Under the pieces are notes generated by a model. It saw nothing but the letters and a program-made list of their open reading frames with translations, was not told the DNA's origin and ran no database searches. Shown piece after piece: positions 1 to 6,373 of a DNA stretch of 28,203 bases (its first letter is position 1; each line of letters starts with the position of its first letter). The position numbers and the translations under genes are program-made. Location: contig JAEYQK010000029.1 in the NCBI GenBank assembly GCA_023410055.1, forward strand, positions 1 to 28,203. Direction: 5' to 3'. Source of the DNA: Acidobacteriota bacterium (lineage in GTDB: Bacteria > Acidobacteriota > Terriglobia > Terriglobales > Acidobacteriaceae).

Positions 1-38
1 GGGGGCTTCCCCCCCGCCACTCTGGTGAAACATGAGAA

Positions 39-64
39 CCGGTGGCGCAGGCCTTTAGGCCTGC
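39..64 (+). repeat. REP hairpin, left copy beside the RAYT gene
   Basis: The palindrome GCAGGCC-TTTA-GGCCTGC is preceded by CCGGTGG, so a GTGG tetranucleotide lies just 5' of the hairpin. This matches the GTRG-plus-hairpin layout known for REP sequences recognised by RAYT proteins. A near-identical copy lies inverted at 605-630. The TAA stop of the RAYT gene falls in the loop of this hairpin (55-57, minus strand). Confidence 0.85.
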
Positions 65-558
65 GATTCAGACATCTCCAACTCCAGCGGCTTTAGCCGC
101 TGAGGTATGGCATCCACTGGTGCCAAATGTGCCGCCGAACTGTACGGGAAACACTCATCCGCACTGACTAGCAACCGCTTCACTGGGTTGCGGTAAATGT
201 ATCTCCTGAACTGCTGGTACTCCCGATAGTCCCTGACCCGTCTGTCAACATAGCTCGTTTGCCAAATTTCCCCTGTGAAACCAAACTGTTTCTTGGCTCG
301 ATAAGAGAATCCACCTTTAATCAACTGCAATGCTCTCTCCAGTGTGGTGCCGAGCCTTGGTGTTATGAGTAGATGGAAATGGTCGGGCATGACTACATAC
401 TCGTGAAGCAAATACTTCTTCTGCTCGCGGTAGTGATGCAGGACAGTGATGAGAAGAGTGGCCATCCTGTCGGACTGCAGCAACTGCTGCTTCTCAAACG
501 TATTCGCGGTTATGAAGTATGTTGCAGTTTCTGTTTTTCCTCTGTATGGGATGGCCAT
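55..558 (-). CDS. REP-associated tyrosine transposase (RAYT, IS200/IS605-like Y1 family)
   Basis: This 167-residue protein is the size of a single-domain Y1 HUH transposase. The HUH metal-binding motif is visible as MPDHFHLL (His60 and His62). Tyr103, in QTSYVDRRVRD, is the best candidate for the catalytic tyrosine. Family members are domesticated transposases that bind and cleave single-stranded REP hairpins with a 5' GTRG foot. The ATG at 558 has a strong GAGG Shine-Dalgarno at 565-568 with a 6-nt spacer. That GAGG belongs to a palindrome repeated exactly at 87-105. The gene stands alone between inverted REPs, with no second transposase gene, as expected for RAYTs. The C-terminal segment QRLKPL is encoded by the inner palindrome, so the tail may be recently acquired. 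The family call is secure; current activity is unknown. Confidence 0.92.
   Translation of the reverse strand: MAIPYRGKTETATYFITANTFEKQQLLQSDRMATLLITVLHHYREQKKYLLHEYVVMPDHFHLLITPRLGTTLERALQLIKGGFSYRAKKQFGFTGEIWQTSYVDRRVRDYREYQQFRRYIYRNPVKRLLVSADECFPYSSAAHLAPVDAIPQRLKPLELEMSESQA
87..105. repeat. Inner palindromic repeat, 3' end of RAYT gene
   Basis: The 19-bp sequence GCGGCTTTAGCCGCTGAGG is an exact inverted copy of 565-583. It forms a GCGGC-TTTA-GCCGC hairpin and, read on the minus strand, encodes residues near the C-terminus of the RAYT protein. Confidence 0.85.
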
Positions 559-564
559 TCTTTA

Positions 565-583
565 CCTCAGCGGCTAAAGCCGC
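565..583. repeat. Inner palindromic repeat carrying the RAYT Shine-Dalgarno
   Basis: Exact inverted copy of 87-105. On the minus strand the hairpin is followed directly by TGAGG, and GAGG is the ribosome binding site of the RAYT gene. Hairpin formation, or binding of RAYT to it, could therefore affect translation; this regulatory idea is an inference. Confidence 0.85.
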
Positions 584-604
584 CTATTCTGTGCGCACTT
601 GATA

Positions 605-630
605 GCAGGCCTGAAGGCCTGCTCCACCGG
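605..630 (-). repeat. REP hairpin, right copy beside the RAYT gene
   Basis: Read on the minus strand this is CCGGTGG followed by a GCAGGCC/GGCCTGC hairpin. It differs from the inverted copy at 39-64 in only two positions. The two copies face each other across the RAYT gene. Confidence 0.85.
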
Positions 631-652
631 TTTTCTCCAGACTCGAGTTCGC

Positions 653-669
653 GAAGGCCTGCTCCACCG
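653..669 (-). repeat. Partial third REP copy
   Basis: GAAGGCCTGCTCCACCG repeats the distal half of the 605-630 element in the same orientation, about 40 bp further on. Only one arm of the hairpin is kept. Confidence 0.7.
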
Positions 670-754
670 CTTCAGGCATGGTAGATGTAAGGAAGGGTGA
701 TACTCCGGTCATGAGCGATCTTGTTCTGATTTTGGAACAGGATGGACATAACTC

Positions 755-785
755 CTGACGACTAACCCCTTCAATCTGCTATAAT
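755..785 (+). promoter_or_regulatory. Probable sigma-70 promoter of the infC operon
   Basis: A perfect TATAAT lies at 780-785. A weak -35 match, CTGACG, lies at 755-760 with a long 19-nt spacer. Transcription would begin near 792, leaving a short leader of about 30 nt before the infC start at 822. The -10 is convincing; the -35 is not. Confidence 0.55.
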
Positions 786-821
786 TTCGTATTCTCGTGT
801 CAGAATTTTGGGAGGCTTAGC

Positions 822-1457
822 ATCGACAAGAGGTTCATTCGCACCAATGAGCGCATTCGCGTACGCGAAGTGCGCGTGATCGACGACGAGGGTAACCAGC
901 TGGGCATCATGCCGCCTTTCGAGGCGTTGAAGAAGGCCCGCGAGAAGAATCTTGACCTCGTCGAGGTATCGCCCACCGCGCAACCGCCGGTCTGCCGAAT
1001 CATGGATTTCGGCAAGTTTGTTTACCAGCAGGATAAGCGCGAAAAGGAAGCCAAGAAGCATCAGAAGGTCATCACGGTCAAGGAAGTCAAGTTCCGCATC
1101 AACGTGGACGAACATGACTACGAGACCAAGAAGAACCACGTGATCCGCTTCCTCGGCGAAGGCGACAAGGTGAAGGCGACCATCTTCTTCCGTGGACGCG
1201 AGATGACGCGGCAGGGATTGGGACGCAACATCCTGGAGCGACTGATTAAAGAGTTGGGCGATAAGGCGATCGTCGAGTTCCGACCGAGGAACGAGGGAAA
1301 CACGATGCACGTGATCCTCGCTCCACCGAAGGCTGCAGCTCCAGCGCCGAAGAAGCCCGAGCCTCCGCGTGGAGGATCTCAGGGCGGCCCGCAGCAGTCG
1401 GGACCGGCGCAGAGTGGTCCGACACCGAGCGCCCCGGCAGCTCGCGGCGCGCAATAG
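822..1457 (+). CDS. infC: Translation initiation factor IF-3
   Basis: IF-3 binds the 30S subunit, monitors initiator tRNA and start-codon choice, and blocks premature 50S joining. The 211-residue product begins DKRFIRTNERIRVREVRV, the usual IF-3 N-terminus, then shows the N-domain block GNQLGIMPPFEALKKA and the C-domain block VKEVKFRINVDEHDYETK, with FFRGREM later. No ATG, GTG or TTG gives this N-terminus. The frame begins at ATC (822), 6 nt after GGGAGG (810-815). ATT or ATC starts are a known autoregulatory feature of infC, because IF-3 discriminates against them. A GTG at 870 would remove 16 conserved residues. The C-terminus (from about residue 168) is a Pro/Ala/Gly/Gln-rich, probably disordered tail. 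It is first gene of the infC-rpmI-rplT-pheS-pheT order seen in many bacteria. Confidence 0.95.
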   Translation: MDKRFIRTNERIRVREVRVIDDEGNQLGIMPPFEALKKAREKNLDLVEVSPTAQPPVCRIMDFGKFVYQQDKREKEAKKHQKVITVKEVKFRINVDEHDYETKKNHVIRFLGEGDKVKATIFFRGREMTRQGLGRNILERLIKELGDKAIVEFRPRNEGNTMHVILAPPKAAAPAPKKPEPPRGGSQGGPQQSGPAQSGPTPSAPAARGAQ

Positions 1458-1624
1458 ATTTGTTGATTTGATGGTCGGATGATTTGTTGATCTGATTGTC
1501 GCCTGTCGCGAAGTTCCGCACTGCGGTGCCTTCCAAGACAGTTCTTTGGGCAAACGGCAGATTCGTTCTGTCGATGGCCTTTTGTTGTAACCGTCGTTCG
1601 CGGCGGAATATCATCAGGTGAGTT

Positions 1625-1819
1625 ATGCCGAAACTTAAAACACACAGCGGAGCCGCCAAGCGCTTTAAGAAGACTGGCAGTGGGAAGGTAAAGCGCGGCC
1701 ACTCGCATCTGCGCCACATCCTCACTTCAAAGACGACGAAGCGCAAACGCAAGTTGGGCGAGCAGGTAGTCGTCAGCCCGGCGGACGAAGCTAAGCTGAA
1801 GCGGATGATCCCGTACTAG
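1625..1819 (+). CDS. rpmI: 50S ribosomal protein bL35
   Basis: This is a 64-residue basic ribosomal protein of the large subunit. The start MPKLKTHSGAAKRFKKTGSGKVKR-type block and the C-terminal KRMIPY are diagnostic of bL35, and the length is normal. AGGTGA at 1616-1621 is the ribosome binding site for the ATG at 1625. A 167-bp gap separates it from infC and holds an imperfect direct repeat of GATTTGTTGAT (around 1458-1495). It is very likely cotranscribed with infC and rplT. Confidence 0.98.
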   Translation: MPKLKTHSGAAKRFKKTGSGKVKRGHSHLRHILTSKTTKRKRKLGEQVVVSPADEAKLKRMIPY

Positions 1820-1856
1820 ACCGCGATTGACGTCCTCCGCGCTACCGCTTCGGAAA

Positions 1857-1885
1857 CCCACTCAAGCCAAAATCGGCTTGAATGG
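1857..1885. repeat. CCCACTCAAGCC-type palindrome, copy 1
   Basis: CACTCAAGCC and GGCTTGAATGG form an imperfect hairpin between rpmI and rplT. It is related to copies at 2012-2043 and 2565-2597. Confidence 0.7.
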
Positions 1886-2011
1886 CGCCACAGAAGAAGT
1901 TGGGAAACGCAGAGTGGGACGGGCTGAGAGTCAAAGAGGTTCTCAGCTAAACCAGCGAGTGAAGAGGCTTTTGGATTCTGATCCTCCTGCCTCCAGCCGC
2001 TTAAACGGGTT

Positions 2012-2043
2012 CCCCACTCAAGCCGAAACAAGGCTTGAATGGG
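2012..2043. repeat. CCCACTCAAGCC-type palindrome, copy 2
   Basis: CCCCACTCAAGCC at the left and GGCTTGAATGGG at the right form a long hairpin about 45 bp upstream of the rplT start. Together with copy 1 it fills much of the unusually long 267-bp gap between rpmI and rplT. Confidence 0.72.
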
Positions 2044-2086
2044 TCACCGAGTACGGTGCGAACCCGATCTTCAAATGGAGTGAACG

Positions 2087-2455
2087 ATGCCTCGCGTAAA
2101 ACGTGGAACAAAAAGGCTCGCAAAGCGCAAAAAGATCTTGAAGCGTGCGAGTGGTTATTTTTTAACTAAGTCAAAGCTGTATAGGTCGGCAAAAGAGTCG
2201 GTTGATCGCGCGTTGAATTTCGCGTACGCCGGACGCCGCCAGAAGAAGCGCCAGTACCGCTCGTTGTGGATCGTGCGTATCGGCGCGGCCTGCAAGCTGA
2301 ACGACATCAGCTATAGCCGGTTCGTAAGCGGCCTTAAGAAGGCCGGCATCGAACTGGATCGCAAGGTCTTGGCCGACATCGCCGTGAATGACGCTCCTGC
2401 CTTTACCAGCCTGTGCGAACAGGCGAAGGCCGCGGGCGCTACCGCACAGGCGTAA
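2087..2455 (+). CDS. rplT: 50S ribosomal protein bL20
   Basis: This 122-residue protein is an early 23S rRNA-binding assembly protein of the 50S subunit. The basic N-terminal helix MPRVKRGTKRLAKRKKIL, the block SLWIVRIGAACK and the typical end-of-domain pattern GLKKAGIELDRKVLADIA are clear. GGAGTGA (2075-2081) supports the ATG at 2087. In several bacteria bL20 represses its own operon by binding a leader; the palindrome-rich gap upstream (1820-2086) is where such a structure would lie, but I see no clear match to a known L20 leader. Confidence 0.98.
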   Translation: MPRVKRGTKRLAKRKKILKRASGYFLTKSKLYRSAKESVDRALNFAYAGRRQKKRQYRSLWIVRIGAACKLNDISYSRFVSGLKKAGIELDRKVLADIAVNDAPAFTSLCEQAKAAGATAQA

Positions 2456-2474
2456 CAAACAGAGAACAAAATCC

Positions 2475-2542
2475 AACCGCGGATTTACGCGGATTTACGC
2501 GGATCTGATTTAGTATCCGTGTTATCCGTGTAATCCGCGGTT
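2475..2542. repeat. Inverted repeat AACCGCGGATT..., possible rplT terminator
   Basis: AACCGCGGATTTACGCGGA at the left and TCCGTGTAATCCGCGGTT at the right form an imperfect long hairpin 20 bp after the rplT stop. The left arm is itself a tandem of GGATTTACGC. A related single arm lies at 3847-3876. There is no proper U-tract, so its role as a terminator is uncertain. Confidence 0.65.
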
Positions 2543-2564
2543 TGTTGCTTTGAGTGAAGTGGTG

Positions 2565-2597
2565 CCCCGTTCAAGCCCGCTTTCGGCTTGAGCGGGG
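2565..2597. repeat. CCCACTCAAGCC-type palindrome, copy 3
   Basis: CCCCGTTCAAGCC and GGCTTGAGCGGGG form a 13-bp stem with one mismatch. It belongs to the same family as 1857-1885 and 2012-2043. Confidence 0.72.
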
Positions 2598-2663
2598 TGA
2601 GAATCACGCCCCATTCCCGCGCTATCGGGCAGATGTGGGTCTTGAGCCCCGAAGGGGCAAACG

Positions 2664-2726
2664 AATTTGGCCCGGCACGGAAGTGCCGGGTAGGACACGC
2701 GAATATCGCGCGAGTCCCGTAGGGAC
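2664..2726 (+). repeat. Composite palindromic repeat upstream of pheS
   Basis: The unit consists of AATTTGG, the hairpin CCCGGCAC-GGAA-GTGCCGGG, a variable spacer, and the hairpin GTCCC-GTA-GGGAC. The same order occurs at 4132-4196 upstream of pheT. AGGGA from the second hairpin lies 8 nt before the pheS ATG and probably acts as its Shine-Dalgarno. Confidence 0.8.
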
Positions 2727-2733
2727 GACAGAG

Positions 2734-3837
2734 ATGTCCACGACAACATACACAGTTCCAAAACTCGAAGATTACTCGCCTGCCGCACTAGATACGGCTG
2801 CCTCAGAACTCCTCGCCGCACTCAATGCCGAAGTCGCTGTTCTTCACAGCGAATCCGAATGGAAGGAATTCCGCGACCGCTGGATGGCGCGTAAAAACGG
2901 CGTGCTGACCCAGGTCAACGACCTCTGGCTCAAGGCAGCACCGGGTCCGGCAAAGCGCGACGTCGGGCAGCGCGTGAACCAACTCAAGCAGAAGGTTGAG
3001 GCTGAGGTCGAGGCCGCACTTGCCAAAGCTCAGGGTGGTGGCACGTCAAAGCTCGATGCCGAGAAGATCGACATCACGCTGCCGGGCATCCGTCGCCCGC
3101 TGGGCGTTGAGCACCCGATCATCCGCACGATGAATGAGATCGTGAAGGTCTTCCGCGATATGGGGTACTCCATCGGCGAAGGCCCGGAGATCGAAAGCGA
3201 CTACTACAATTTCGAGTCGCTGAACTTCCCGCCGAACCATCCGGCTCGCGACACGCAGGACACGATCTTCATCGCCGGACAGGAGAACCGTCCGCAGCGC
3301 GATCGCCTGTTGCTGCGCACGCATACGTCTCCGGTGCAGATCCGCAGCATGGAGAAGATGAAGCCGCCACTGCGCATCGTCATTCCCGGCAAGGTGCACC
3401 GCAACGACGCGCCGGACGCCACGCACTCGCCCATGTTCCACCAGGTCGAGGGATTGGCCGTCGACGAGCACATCACCTTCGGCGACCTGAAGGGCACGAT
3501 CGATCACGCGATGAAGGCTTTCTTCGGCTCCGACGTGAAGACGCGCTTCCAGCCGTCGTTCTTCCCTTTCACCGAGCCGAGCGCAGAAGTCGCGATCAGC
3601 TGCATCTTCTGCGGCGGCAAGGGATGCCGCGTCTGCAAGATGAGCGGCTGGGTCGAACTGCTGGGCTGCGGCATGGTCGATCCGGCATTGTACGGCTTCG
3701 TCAACTACGACGCCAGCAAGTACAACGGCTTCGCCTTCGGCATGGGTGTCGAACGCATCGCGATGTTCAAGTACGGCATCGACGACATCCAGCTGTTCTA
3801 TCAGGGAGATGTGCGGTTCCTGGAGCAGTTTGCGTAG
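2734..3837 (+). CDS. pheS: Phenylalanyl-tRNA synthetase alpha subunit
   Basis: PheS carries the aminoacylation site of the (alpha-beta)2 enzyme that charges tRNA-Phe. The 367-residue product has an N-terminal coiled-coil region (about 20-105), then class II motifs: motif 2 around GKVHRNDAPDATHSPMFHQ (219-237) and motif 3 GMGVERIAM (336-344). FFPFTEPSAEV (276-286) is the conserved Phe-pocket region. A four-Cys knuckle, Cys290/293/298/301 (CIFC then CRVC), is also found in some Gram-positive PheS proteins. The start is set at ATG 2734, 8 nt after AGGGA; the frame is open further upstream to 2554, but that stretch is repeat DNA and does not look like PheS. Its partner pheT follows after one small gene. 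Confidence 0.97.
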   Translation: MSTTTYTVPKLEDYSPAALDTAASELLAALNAEVAVLHSESEWKEFRDRWMARKNGVLTQVNDLWLKAAPGPAKRDVGQRVNQLKQKVEAEVEAALAKAQGGGTSKLDAEKIDITLPGIRRPLGVEHPIIRTMNEIVKVFRDMGYSIGEGPEIESDYYNFESLNFPPNHPARDTQDTIFIAGQENRPQRDRLLLRTHTSPVQIRSMEKMKPPLRIVIPGKVHRNDAPDATHSPMFHQVEGLAVDEHITFGDLKGTIDHAMKAFFGSDVKTRFQPSFFPFTEPSAEVAISCIFCGGKGCRVCKMSGWVELLGCGMVDPALYGFVNYDASKYNGFAFGMGVERIAMFKYGIDDIQLFYQGDVRFLEQFA

Positions 3838-3846
3838 GAAAAGGCC

Positions 3847-3876
3847 AACCGCGGATTTCACGGATGGACGCGGATC
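3847..3876. repeat. AACCGCGGATT repeat, single arm
   Basis: AACCGCGGATTTCACGGATG and a following GACGCGGATC repeat the left arm of 2475-2542. It lies directly after the pheS stop and before the small gene at 3888. Confidence 0.6.
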
Positions 3877-3887
3877 AAAGGGAAGGT

Positions 3888-4121
3888 ATGTCAATCACTC
3901 GAGTCTATATTCGGTTGCTGGATGAAGGGACAGATGTTTCGCGCCCAACCGACGCTGAAGATTTGGGTGATGGACTATATAGAGTCTTGGCATACACCGA
4001 CTACGATCCTGAAGATGAACTATGGGAATTTCTGCCTGGCTCTGTTGTTCGCTGTGAAAGAAAACAAGGGGACAACGGTGATTACCTACTCGCAACAGAG
4101 CAGGTTCAGGAAACGCCGTAG
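3888..4121 (+). CDS. Small conserved protein between pheS and pheT, function unknown
   Basis: A 77-residue acidic protein starts at ATG 3888 with GGAAGG just upstream. It contains LLDEGTDVSRPTDAEDLGDG and the block DPEDELWEFLPGSVVRCE, with no signal peptide, membrane segment or Cys cluster. I recognise this pattern from small uncharacterised proteins in diverse bacteria, but I know no function for it. The good ribosome binding site, compact composition and conserved-looking blocks argue for a real gene. It separates pheS and pheT, which are usually adjacent, and may have been inserted with the repeats on either side. Confidence 0.75.
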   Translation: MSITRVYIRLLDEGTDVSRPTDAEDLGDGLYRVLAYTDYDPEDELWEFLPGSVVRCERKQGDNGDYLLATEQVQETP

Positions 4122-4131
4122 GCGCTATTCA

Positions 4132-4196
4132 AATTTAGCCCGGCACTTCAGTGCCGGGTAACCGGATTAGATTGAGGGCCAAGTCCCATAGGGACG
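4132..4196 (+). repeat. Composite palindromic repeat upstream of pheT
   Basis: AATTTAG, hairpin CCCGGCAC-TTCA-GTGCCGGG, spacer, and hairpin GTCCC-ATA-GGGAC repeat the order seen at 2664-2726. Spacer sequences differ while both hairpins are kept. The unit ends 12 nt before the pheT ATG. Confidence 0.8.
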
Positions 4197-4208
4197 GCCG
4201 AAAAGAAA

Positions 4209-6356
4209 ATGAAGATTTCACCAAACTGGCTTCGCGATTTTGTTGACTTGAAAGTGGACGAGCGGCAGCTCGCCCGTGATCTCACTATGCATGGCATCGC
4301 CGTCGAAGGTATCACTGGCGACGGCAAGGACACGGTGTACGAGGTTGAGTTCACCGCCAATCGCCCCGACGCGATGAACCATTACGGCGTCGCGCGTGAG
4401 TGCTCGGCGATCTACGACATCGACCTCAAGCCGTTCGCGGCCAACGTAGCGCCGACCTCCAGGTCGGCCGCCCCCGGACTGGAGTCCGGCGCTACAAAAC
4501 CGTTTCCCATCATCATCGACGACCTGACCGGCTGCGCGCGTTACACGGGACTGGTGCTGCGCGACGTCAAGATCGGGCCGTCGCCAAAGCATGTGGTTGA
4601 GCGACTGGAATCGGTCGAGCAACGTTCGATCAACAACGCTGCTGATGCAACGAACTATGTCCTGTGGGAGATCGGCCACCCCACGCACGTCTTCGACCTC
4701 GACACGCTGGAAGGCGGCAAGATCATCGTCCGTCGCGCAAAGGACGGCGAGATGCTGAAGACCCTCGACGGCGTCGAGCGCAAGCTGACCAAAGAAGACC
4801 TCGTCATCGCCGACGCAAAGAAGCCGGTCGCATTAGCGGGCGTCATGGGCGGCGAAGACACGAAGGTCACCGAGAAGACGAAGAACATCCTGATTGAGGC
4901 TGCGTGGTTCGAGCCCGACGCCGTTCGCAAGACGGCTCGCCGTCACGGCCTGCACACCGACGCTTCGCACCGGTTTGAGCGCGGTGCCGACTATGAAACT
5001 ACAAGGCCGGCCGCTGCACGTGTGGCCCAACTGATTCTCGAATCCGCTGGCGGACATGTCGAGGGAGACTTCATCGATACCGTTTCGCGCAAGGTGGGCC
5101 ATCCTCCGGTTGCGCTGCATGTGAGCGAAGTAAAGCGCATCCTCGGTGTGGACATTCCAGCGCCTGATATCGAACGCATCATGCGTCGGCTGGGATTCGG
5201 GATGTGCCAAGGTTCATGTAGCGACGGGTCTTCGACCCGTTCGGACGGGGCACAGCCCCGTCCCTACACAGGTGCCGACTGGACGGTCACCATCCCCACC
5301 TGGCGCCTCGACGTCGAACGCGAAATCGACCTGATCGAAGAGATCGCTCGACTGTACGGCTACGACAAATTCCCGAACACCCTGCCGGAATTCTCCGGCT
5401 CGGTCATCGACTTGCCGGACGCCGACAAAGACGCGAAGCTCCATGCGACGCTGCTCGGCCTAGGCTACGACCAGGGGATGACGTTGACATTCATCCCCGA
5501 AGAAGACGCGAGAAAGTTCGCCACGGCGCAGCCGGTCAAGATTGCCAACCCGCTCAGTGAAGAAGCGGGGACGATGCGCACCACGCTTCTGCCCGGCATG
5601 CTGAATATGCTGGCATGGAACCTGAATCGCGATACCAACGACGCACGCCTCTTCGAAGCCGGTAACGTCTATGAGAAAGTCGGTGATCGCACGCAGGAGC
5701 ACAAGCGCATATCGGTCGGCGCAACTGTCGAAGGCCTCACACGCCATCTGCCCAAGGGCGGCACCCTCGACATGAGCAAGAGTGACAACGCTTCTGCGCT
5801 TGAGGCATTCCGTGCGTTCAAGGGCGACATCGAAGCGCTGCTCGGCAGTTTCGGCTGCAAGTCGCTCTACTTTGACGAACACTCGGCCGACTACTTTCAC
5901 CCCGGACGCTCCGCTCGCGCCGTCATGGACGGCACCACCGTCGCACGCTTCGGCCAGCTTCATCCCGACATCGCTGCCGAACGCAAACTGAAGCAGGACG
6001 TCTACGTCGCCGAGGTCTATCTCGAGCGGCTATATGAACGCGAGCTGCGCGATCCGCGTTACATGCAGATTCCGCGCTATCCGGCAGTCGATCGTGATTT
6101 CTCCTTCATCTTCGACAGCGCGGTCACCTTCGAGAAGATTCGCAGCACAGTAGACGCGCTGCACTTGTCTGAACTGCGTGCCTTCTTCCCGGTTGAGATC
6201 TTCCGCGGAGGCAGCATCGCACAGGGCAAGTATTCTGTCCTGCTGCGCGCCGAGTTCCAGTCGGCAAAGGCTACGCTACGCGATGAAGAGGTCGCGGCGT
6301 GGGCGGCCCAGATCATCAAGGCTCTCGAACAAGTCGGCGGAACACAGCGGGCGTAA
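4209..6356 (+). CDS. pheT: Phenylalanyl-tRNA synthetase beta subunit, short form with two palindromic inserts
   Basis: PheT is the tRNA-binding and editing subunit of PheRS. The 715-residue product starts MKISPNWLRDFVDL and moves straight from HGIAVEGITGDGKD to the VEFTANRPDAMNHYGVAREC block. The roughly 100-residue EMAP-like OB domain found at this point in E. coli PheT is absent. The B3/B4 editing domain (AADATNYVLWEIGHPTHVFD, then RHGLHTDASHRFERG), the B5 region (ending TVTIPTWRLDVEREIDLIEE) and the C-terminal anticodon-binding FDX-ACB domain (PRYPAVDRDFSFIF to the end) are all present. Two in-frame palindromic inserts occur: residues 80-96 (DNA 4446-4495), in the linker before FPIIIDDL, and residues 337-353 (DNA 5218-5267), between RRLGFGM and WTVTIPTWR in B5. 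Both look like surface-loop positions. GAAAAGAAA or the AGGGA of the repeat may serve as ribosome binding site. Confidence 0.96.
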   Translation: MKISPNWLRDFVDLKVDERQLARDLTMHGIAVEGITGDGKDTVYEVEFTANRPDAMNHYGVARECSAIYDIDLKPFAANVAPTSRSAAPGLESGATKPFPIIIDDLTGCARYTGLVLRDVKIGPSPKHVVERLESVEQRSINNAADATNYVLWEIGHPTHVFDLDTLEGGKIIVRRAKDGEMLKTLDGVERKLTKEDLVIADAKKPVALAGVMGGEDTKVTEKTKNILIEAAWFEPDAVRKTARRHGLHTDASHRFERGADYETTRPAAARVAQLILESAGGHVEGDFIDTVSRKVGHPPVALHVSEVKRILGVDIPAPDIERIMRRLGFGMCQGSCSDGSSTRSDGAQPRPYTGADWTVTIPTWRLDVEREIDLIEEIARLYGYDKFPNTLPEFSGSVIDLPDADKDAKLHATLLGLGYDQGMTLTFIPEEDARKFATAQPVKIANPLSEEAGTMRTTLLPGMLNMLAWNLNRDTNDARLFEAGNVYEKVGDRTQEHKRISVGATVEGLTRHLPKGGTLDMSKSDNASALEAFRAFKGDIEALLGSFGCKSLYFDEHSADYFHPGRSARAVMDGTTVARFGQLHPDIAAERKLKQDVYVAEVYLERLYERELRDPRYMQIPRYPAVDRDFSFIFDSAVTFEKIRSTVDALHLSELRAFFPVEIFRGGSIAQGKYSVLLRAEFQSAKATLRDEEVAAWAAQIIKALEQVGGTQRA
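4446..4495 (+). repeat. 50-bp GTAG/CTAC double-hairpin element A, in-frame in pheT
   Basis: The element starts GTAGCGCCGACCTCCAGG, ends TGGAGTCCGGCGCTAC, and holds two hairpins (GCCGACC/GGTCGGC and CCGGACT/AGTCCGG). It begins exactly at a codon boundary and encodes VAPTSRSAAPGLESGAT. It is homologous to 6402-6451 and 16519-16568, both of which are in the opposite orientation. GTAG at each 5' end is the classical REP foot. Confidence 0.9.
5218..5267 (+). repeat. 50-bp GTAG/CTAC double-hairpin element D, in-frame in pheT
   Basis: It has the same length and ends as element A, but the hairpins differ: ACGGGTC-TTCG-ACCCGT and GGACGGGG-CACA-CCCCGTCC-like. It is read from the second codon position as CSDGSSTRSDGAQPRPY. 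It is a different sequence family with an identical layout. Confidence 0.82.
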
Positions 6357-6373
6357 GACAGTACTGAGTACTC

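Noticed and set aside
373..684. A plus-strand frame opposite the RAYT gene
   Set aside because: It runs antisense to a clear transposase and through REP palindromes; the product has no recognisable pattern.
771..1553. A long minus-strand frame opposite infC
   Set aside because: It is an antisense shadow of infC with Arg/Leu-rich low-complexity product and no start signals.
2554..2733. A 60-residue N-terminal extension of PheS
   Set aside because: The frame is open, but the DNA consists of palindromic repeats and the translated residues have no PheS character. ATG 2734 gives the normal N-terminus.
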